NCBI RefSeq assembly: GCF_000400505.1
Contig: NZ_CM001857.1
Coordinates: 3,094,673 to 3,127,735, forward strand
Direction: 5' to 3'
DNA length: 33,063 nt
From: Musicola paradisiaca NCPPB 2511
GTDB taxonomy: Bacteria; Pseudomonadota; Gammaproteobacteria; Enterobacterales; Enterobacteriaceae
The position numbers were made by a program, and so were the translations under genes. Below, piece by piece: positions 27,934 to 33,063 of this stretch; the first letter of the stretch is position 1; every line of letters begins with the position of its first letter. The notes beneath the pieces are model-generated. The model searched no databases, was not told the origin of the DNA, and saw only the letters and a list, made by a program, of their open reading frames with translations.

Positions 27934-29991
27934 TCATCCCGGTTTACGTTGTTTGGGCACGCCCAAACCATGTAGCTGTTCGACAAAAACCGACGGTTTC
28001 TCCCGGTCATACAATAACCAGACCTGATGTCTGGCCCGGGTAAGCGCCACATACAGCAACCGACGTTCTTCCGCATCCGGAAACGGCTCCAAGGCCGGCA
28101 ACAATATCTCTTCCAGCAGAGATTCCCGGCCAGGAGCGGGGAAACCATCACTCCCTTCATGCAGCCCGACAACGATCACATAATCCGCCTGCCGCCCCTT
28201 GCTGGCGTGAATGGTCATAAAATCAACGTTCAGGTTGGGCCATCGGGTATCCGCTTTTTGCAACACATCAGGGCGCAAGTGATGGTAACGCGCCAACACC
28301 AGAATGCGCTCCTGCCCCGTGACATAACCACTCATTTTATCCAGCAACGCCTCAAGCTGCTCATCCGGCAATAGCGCAACCGAACGCCTGTCTCCATCCC
28401 GCAAGCTGTTGAGGGATTTTTTCAATTGCGCCGGATTCTGTTGAATAAACTGATTGGCGATCTCGCCGATACGCCGGTTGAAGCGGTACGTCGTATCCAA
28501 CACGCATTGAGCGCCGATGCCAAAGTGATGCTCAAACGAGGTAGTCAGAGAAAGTTCCGCACCACTGAAGCGGTAGATAGCTTGCCAGTCATCGCCGACG
28601 GCAAACAGACTGGTGCCGCTGTTCTGTCGTCTTAACGCCGACAACAATTGTGCCCGTTGCGGCGAAATATCCTGGAACTCATCAACCAGAATATGTTTCC
28701 AGGGGTTGATGAACCGCCCTTTTTCCAGGTAGTTGATTGCCTGATGGATCAAACCGGAAAAATCAACGGCGCCTTCGTCTTTCAACGCCTTCTTCCAGGC
28801 TTTCAACAAGGGGGCCATCAACCGCAGACGCTGTTGCACTGCGGTACGCACCTCTTCATCCGCTTGCGCCACCATCTCACTCTGCGTACCGCCATGCATA
28901 CGCATTAATCCCAACCAACGCTCCAGCCGCCCCGCCATCCGCGCCGACACAACGGGATCATGCCAATAATCCCCCTCCGGCAACACCCATTCCATTTCGT
29001 CCGATAGCCACTGGCGCCACCCTTTAGCCTGCGTCTTTTTTTCCGCGCATTGCTGCTGCCACTGTTGCAGCAGAAATGAACGACGAGCCTCCGCATCAGT
29101 TTCAAGCCGGCTAATGACAGGCTCATTTCGGCTGCACTGCTGGATGATGTGCAACGCCAAGGCATGGAAAGTCTTGGCCTGAATATCTTCGGTATGCAAA
29201 CGCTCACGTACACGTCCATTCATCTCTTCTGCTGCTTGTCGGCCAAACGCCAGCAACAGTATTTGCTCTGGCCGCGCCTGTGCGCTGCGCAGCAACCATG
29301 CCGCCCTCGCCACCAGCACCGACGTTTTACCGCTGCCCGCACCGGCCAAAACCAATACGGCATCCTCACCGTTGATCACTGCCCGAGACTGGCTGTCGTT
29401 CAACGGCGAAGATTCTACTGATTCGAAAAAAGTTCGTTGCTGCACTAAGGTATCGTCAGCCCAGCGCTGATTGATTTGCTGACGCAAACGTTCCCCGCGA
29501 TCCAGCCAGCTCTGGCACAGGCGATAGGCGTCACGACAGCGTTCAAATTCGTCCAAACGTGTCAACGGCAAGGGGATAGCGGAAAAACAATGTCGAATAT
29601 CCTGTTGCAGCTGCGCCAACGCTTTACGGGTAAACCAGTGCCCGGCAGACGCCCACTGTGCAATGGCCTGCACCTGCTGTTGCAAAACCGATGCGCTGAT
29701 CTCCCCCATCTCATGGCTCCACGCCATCCAGGACTGAAGTAGATAACGGTGAAACTGTTGCGTTTCCTGCCATTCGGTACCATGGAGCCGGACGACCTGA
29801 CCATCCGGTAATTCAAACTCCAGTTCTCCCCAAATCAGTCCTTTTTTGCAACGGATCGCCTGCAATTGATTAAACGGAATCAGATATTCATGGCGCTCAC
29901 CACTGACACGCACCCCTGCATTCAGCAATTCCACCCGATTGTAGGGATGCTGTGCCAAATGCTTACCCAAAGCGGTCGATTTCAGTTCCAT
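27934..29991 (-). CDS. helD: DNA helicase IV
   Basis: A superfamily-1 3'-5' DNA helicase of the UvrD/Rep group, 685 residues (E. coli HelD 684). A helicase-IV-specific N-terminal region of about 190 residues (ELLNAGVRVSGERHEYLIPFN) precedes the motor. There the Q motif LNDSQSRAV, Walker A AGAGSGKT (216-223), Walker B in ILVDEFQDISPQRAQLL, motif III FAVGDDWQAIYRFSGA, motif V MTIHASKGRQADYVIVVG and motif VI LLYVALTRARHQVWLLYD can be read. It is linked in E. coli to recombination and repair. It diverges from yccF across 156 bases. Confidence 0.97.
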   Translation of the reverse strand: MELKSTALGKHLAQHPYNRVELLNAGVRVSGERHEYLIPFNQLQAIRCKKGLIWGELEFELPDGQVVRLHGTEWQETQQFHRYLLQSWMAWSHEMGEISASVLQQQVQAIAQWASAGHWFTRKALAQLQQDIRHCFSAIPLPLTRLDEFERCRDAYRLCQSWLDRGERLRQQINQRWADDTLVQQRTFFESVESSPLNDSQSRAVINGEDAVLVLAGAGSGKTSVLVARAAWLLRSAQARPEQILLLAFGRQAAEEMNGRVRERLHTEDIQAKTFHALALHIIQQCSRNEPVISRLETDAEARRSFLLQQWQQQCAEKKTQAKGWRQWLSDEMEWVLPEGDYWHDPVVSARMAGRLERWLGLMRMHGGTQSEMVAQADEEVRTAVQQRLRLMAPLLKAWKKALKDEGAVDFSGLIHQAINYLEKGRFINPWKHILVDEFQDISPQRAQLLSALRRQNSGTSLFAVGDDWQAIYRFSGAELSLTTSFEHHFGIGAQCVLDTTYRFNRRIGEIANQFIQQNPAQLKKSLNSLRDGDRRSVALLPDEQLEALLDKMSGYVTGQERILVLARYHHLRPDVLQKADTRWPNLNVDFMTIHASKGRQADYVIVVGLHEGSDGFPAPGRESLLEEILLPALEPFPDAEERRLLYVALTRARHQVWLLYDREKPSVFVEQLHGLGVPKQRKPG

Positions 29992-30072
29992 AATCCCTGC
30001 GCCATCACTGCGAAATTATCATTTATGCTCATAGTGTAACCGCGATATCAGCCCAGGCTCCAGGCATAAAAA

Positions 30073-30136
30073 ACAGGTTCAAATAGCCTGATTAATAGTA
30101 AGATAATTCACTTATCACGATAATTTTCGAACCTGT
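30073..30136. promoter_or_regulatory. Inverted repeat in the helD/yccF divergent promoter region
   Basis: ACAGGTTC (30073-30080) and GAACCTGT (30129-30136) form a perfect 8-bp inverted repeat with centres 56 bases apart; the right arm ends 11 bases before the yccF ATG. Such spacing could suit a looping repressor, or may be chance. Confidence 0.4.
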
Positions 30137-30147
30137 AACGGGATACT

Positions 30148-30594
30148 ATGCGTAGCGTACTTAATGTTCTAAATTTCGTGCTGGGAGGGTTCTTCACCAC
30201 CTTTGCCTGGCTATTGGCAACCTGCATCAGCATCATTCTGGTGTTTACACTGCCATTGACACGTTCCTGTTGGGAAATCACCCGTCTGTCGCTGTTTCCT
30301 TACGGTAACGAAGCCATCCATGTCGATGAATTGCATCCGGATGGGAAGAATTCGCTGCGCAATGCCAGCGGAACCCTGCTCAACGTATTTTGGTTTATCT
30401 TTTTCGGCTGGTGGCTGTGCTTGTCCCACATCTGCAGCGGCATCGCCCAGTGTCTCACCATCATCGGTATTCCTGTCGGCATCGCCAATTTCAAAATTGC
30501 TGCGATTGCACTCTGGCCGGTAGGTAGACGAGTGGTATCAGTGGAAGAAGCCCGGGCGGCCAGAGAGGCCAATGCCCGTAAACGTTATCAATAG
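30148..30594 (+). CDS. yccF: YccF inner-membrane protein
   Basis: A 148-residue inner-membrane protein, the same length as E. coli YccF, with two YccF domains. Each contains a hydrophobic pair and conserved motifs: VLNFVLGGFFTTFAWLLA and FTLPLTRSCWEITRLSLFPYG in the first, LLNVFWFIFFGWWLCLSH and GIPVGIANFKIAAIALWPVGR in the second. The function is not established. ATG 30148 follows a weak GGGATA site. yccS starts eight bases after the stop, so the two form an operon as in E. coli. Confidence 0.95.
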   Translation: MRSVLNVLNFVLGGFFTTFAWLLATCISIILVFTLPLTRSCWEITRLSLFPYGNEAIHVDELHPDGKNSLRNASGTLLNVFWFIFFGWWLCLSHICSGIAQCLTIIGIPVGIANFKIAAIALWPVGRRVVSVEEARAAREANARKRYQ

Positions 30595-30602
30595 GGATTA
30601 TC

Positions 30603-32768
30603 GTGCACGTCAACGTCGGTATCGGCTTACGCCGTTTTATCTACAACAGTAGCGGGTTATATAACCTTAGAATTCTACTGGCGCTCAGCGGCGCAGCTAT
30701 CGTTCCCTGGTGGCTGGGAACGCCCACCAACACTATCCCATTAACCTTGGGCGTAGTCGCGGCTGCGTTGGCTGATCTTGATGATCGACTGTCCGGCAGG
30801 TTGTTCAACCTGCTGATTACTTTGATTTGTTTTCTGGTTGCATCGATTTCCGTCGAACTGCTTTATCCTTACCCTTGGTTCTTCGTCATCGGCCTGGCGG
30901 TTTCCACCTGGGCGTTTATCCTGCTGGGCTCGCTGGGGCAGCGCTATGCCACTATCGCTTTTGGCGCGTTATTGATCGCGATTTACACGATGTTGGGCGC
31001 ATCGCTCTATACCAATTGGTATCAACAACCACTTTTGCTCTTTATCGGCGCACTCTGGTACAACCTGCTGACGCTATCTGGCCACTTGATTTTTCCGATT
31101 CGACCGCTGCAGGACAGTATCGCTCGTTGTTATCAGCAACTGGCCAGTTATCTGGACGCCAAGTCTACCCTGTTCGACCCTGATAATGACGACACACACC
31201 AGACACTCATCGCTGTCACCATGGTTAACGGAAACGTGGTGGACACACTGAATCAAGCCAAAGCCACGCTGTTGACGCGATTACGCGGCGATCGCGGCCA
31301 GCGAGGGACACGCCGCACGCTGCACTACTATTTTGTCGCGCAAGATATCCACGAGCGGGTAAGCTCCGCCCATATGCAATATGAACAATTGCGTCAGACG
31401 TTGCTCTATAGCGACGTTCCTTTTCGCTTTCAGCGCTTGCTCACCCTGCTTTCCCATGCCTGTCAGCAACTCTCGCAGTCCATTTTGCTGCAGCAAAAAT
31501 ATCAGCACGAAGCACGTCTGGAAAAAGCATTCTCGCGGTTGGACATCGCTATCGATCGGCTGGCGACGCAAGGCGTAGATGCTTTGCATACCAAAGCGTT
31601 GCGTTACCTGCTGAATAATCTGCGCGCCATCGATGCACAGTTGCGCAATATAGAGTCAGAACAAACGCTTGAACGGCACAACCATAGCCTCGCCACCGAA
31701 AGTTCATTGTCAGACGATAAAATCACCGGCTGGAGCGATGTGCGGCTACGAATCAGCCGTCATCTGACGCCAAAATCCGCGCTGTTCCGCCATGCTGTTC
31801 GTATGTCGCTGGTTCTGTGCGCCGGCTATGCGTTCATTCAATTTTCCGGGCTGCAACATGGTTACTGGATCCTGCTGACCAGCCTGTTTGTCTGCCAACC
31901 CAATTACAGCGCAACCCGCCGTCGTCTGGCCTTACGCATTATCGGGACACTGGCTGGGGTGCTGATTGGCGTTCCATTACTCTACTTCGTCCCGTCTATT
32001 GAAGGGCAATTGCTCTTGATCGTCATCAGCGGAGTTCTGTTCTTTGCGCTGCGTACCGTACAGTATGCGCAGGCGACCTTGTTCATCACTCTGTTGGTTT
32101 TGATGTGTTTCAATCTGTTGGGCGAAGGTTTCGACGTGGCGCTTCCACGGGTCATCGATACTTTACTTGGATGTGGTATAGCTTGGGCGGCGGTGAGTTT
32201 TATCTGGCCCGACTGGCGATTCCGGGGATTGCCGGCCGTTATTAGCAAAGTATTGAACAGCAACTGCCGTTATCTGGATGCCATTATGGTGCAATATCAC
32301 CAGGGCAAAGATAATGGCCTTTCCTATCGGGTAGCCCGCCGGGATGCCCATAACAGCGATGCAGAACTGGCATCAGTTATCGCCAATATGTCCGCCGAGC
32401 CTCATACTTCATCAGAAAGAATGGAACGGGCTTTCCGGTTAATGTGCCTCAACCATACCTTCCTGAGTTACATCTCGACGCTAGGCTCACATCGTGAACG
32501 CATCACCTCGCCCGGCGTTTTGCAGCTTTTAAATGATGCCGTTTGCTACGTAGAAGACGCCTTATATCAGGATACGCAGTACCAGCCAAAGCTGGCCGGA
32601 GAACGCCAGATATTGGAACAACGCCTCCACGATCACGCCCCTGAGCAGGACAGCAAAGAGCAACTGGTGCTGCAACAGATACGTTTGATTATCAGTTTGC
32701 TTCCTGAGTTGACACAGTTGAAAAATGAAATACTGGCGGAAGAAACACACACTCAAGTACATGGTTAA
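30603..32768 (+). CDS. yccS: YccS, FUSC-family inner-membrane protein
   Basis: A 721-residue membrane protein (E. coli YccS 717) of the YccS/YhfK and aromatic-acid-efflux (FUSC) family. Two blocks of about six membrane helices are separated by a cytoplasmic, mainly helical region. Conserved parts include PWWLGTPTNTIPLTLGVVAAAL near the start, LGQRYATIAFGALLIAIYTMLG, TRLRGDRGQRGTRRTLHYYF, then HGYWILLTSLFVCQPNY and LPRVIDTLLGCGIAWAAVSFIW in the second block. The substrate is unknown. The start is GTG at 30603 with a modest GGGAT site, coupled to yccF. Confidence 0.94.
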   Translation: MHVNVGIGLRRFIYNSSGLYNLRILLALSGAAIVPWWLGTPTNTIPLTLGVVAAALADLDDRLSGRLFNLLITLICFLVASISVELLYPYPWFFVIGLAVSTWAFILLGSLGQRYATIAFGALLIAIYTMLGASLYTNWYQQPLLLFIGALWYNLLTLSGHLIFPIRPLQDSIARCYQQLASYLDAKSTLFDPDNDDTHQTLIAVTMVNGNVVDTLNQAKATLLTRLRGDRGQRGTRRTLHYYFVAQDIHERVSSAHMQYEQLRQTLLYSDVPFRFQRLLTLLSHACQQLSQSILLQQKYQHEARLEKAFSRLDIAIDRLATQGVDALHTKALRYLLNNLRAIDAQLRNIESEQTLERHNHSLATESSLSDDKITGWSDVRLRISRHLTPKSALFRHAVRMSLVLCAGYAFIQFSGLQHGYWILLTSLFVCQPNYSATRRRLALRIIGTLAGVLIGVPLLYFVPSIEGQLLLIVISGVLFFALRTVQYAQATLFITLLVLMCFNLLGEGFDVALPRVIDTLLGCGIAWAAVSFIWPDWRFRGLPAVISKVLNSNCRYLDAIMVQYHQGKDNGLSYRVARRDAHNSDAELASVIANMSAEPHTSSERMERAFRLMCLNHTFLSYISTLGSHRERITSPGVLQLLNDAVCYVEDALYQDTQYQPKLAGERQILEQRLHDHAPEQDSKEQLVLQQIRLIISLLPELTQLKNEILAEETHTQVHG

Positions 32769-32842
32769 TTAACGCATTAACTTCTTATCGATCGCTTATA
32801 TGCATTAGTCGCGACCAGATCTGACATATCAGCTTGAAAGAG

Positions 32843-32905
32843 TGAGAGTTACCGGTTTTGATATGGGTGTCGAATCCTTATACAAAACACTAGAGGTAAC
32901 TCTCA
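32843..32905. repeat. Inverted repeat leading into the transposase start codon
   Basis: TGAGAGTTACC (32843-32853) and GGTAACTCTCA (32895-32905) are perfect 11-bp complements; the right arm includes the first base of the transposase ATG. A transcript coming from upstream could fold this arm over the start region. A TGT typical of IS481-type ends stands at 32868, so which arm lies inside the element is unclear. Confidence 0.65.
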
Positions 32906-33063
32906 TGTTGCATACTAACAATCCTGTCATCAAACACAAAGCGGGTTTACTGAATCTGGCCGAAGAACTTGGTAATGTTTCGAAAGCCTGTAAAGTCATG
33001 GGCGTATCGCGCGATACTTTCTATCGTTATCGGGAGTTGGCTGAACAAGGCGGTGTTGATGCG
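32905..33063 (+). mobile_element. IS481-family transposase, N-terminal part
   Basis: The gene runs off the right edge after 53 codons. The visible protein is a helix-turn-helix DNA-binding region: NPVIKHKAGLLNLAEELGN, then VSKACKVMGVSRDTFYRYRELAEQGG, which is the typical start of IS481-type transposases, ahead of the DDE core that lies outside the window. It follows yccS by 136 bases. Whether the element is complete cannot be judged here. In E. coli the gene tfoX/sxy would be expected beyond yccS. Confidence 0.85.

Overview
The window is chromosomal DNA of an enterobacterium. Most proteins can be lined up by eye with Escherichia coli K-12 proteins (PurK, SdaC, SdaB, Ppk, Ppx, YfgG, YbiI, UspF, YccA, TusE, YccX, HspQ, YccU, MgsA, HelD, YccF, YccS). 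The gene order, the extra long-permease Pst set beside ppk-ppx and the type of short dispersed repeat point to Pectobacteriaceae (Dickeya or Pectobacterium and relatives). That genus-level guess is inference.

Left part (1-15.8 kb). The end of purK is followed by a 148-bp terminal-inverted-repeat element and the serine uptake/deamination pair sdaC-sdaB. Then come small tandem repeats, a terminator and a lone XRE/HipB-like regulator. A phosphate-transport operon pstC-pstA-pstB runs leftward; its permeases are much longer than usual, there is no pstS, and pstB carries a frameshift. Divergent from it is the polyphosphate pair ppk-ppx. Small conserved genes follow: yfgG, ybiI, uspF, a DUF4186 gene and an isochorismatase-like hydrolase.

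Middle (15.9-24.3 kb). A visibly AT-rich surface-glycan block, all on the minus strand, lies on the 3' side of tRNA-Ser(UGA). It reads as two transcription units. The first is UDP-glucuronate decarboxylase - wzm - wzt. The second is two GT4 glycosyltransferases - an FkbM methyltransferase with a long coiled coil - ugd. They are separated by about 0.9 kb of AT-rich DNA without a convincing gene. Together ugd and the decarboxylase would convert UDP-glucose to UDP-glucuronate and then UDP-xylose; the transferases would use such donors; Wzm/Wzt would export the glycan across the inner membrane; and the methyltransferase may modify or cap it.

Right part (24.4-33.1 kb). From tRNA-Ser onward the order follows the E. 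coli serT-yccA-tusE-yccX-hspQ-yccU-mgsA-helD-yccF-yccS neighbourhood as I remember it, but yccT and rlmI are absent. A sigma-32 promoter precedes hspQ. The window ends inside an IS481-like transposase gene.

The observations most worth following are the pstB frameshift, which sits at the centre of a perfect 14-bp palindrome, and the coiled-coil FkbM protein in an ABC-exported glycan locus whose Wzt lacks the usual cap-recognition domain. I saw no CRISPR array, prophage or recognisable defence system.
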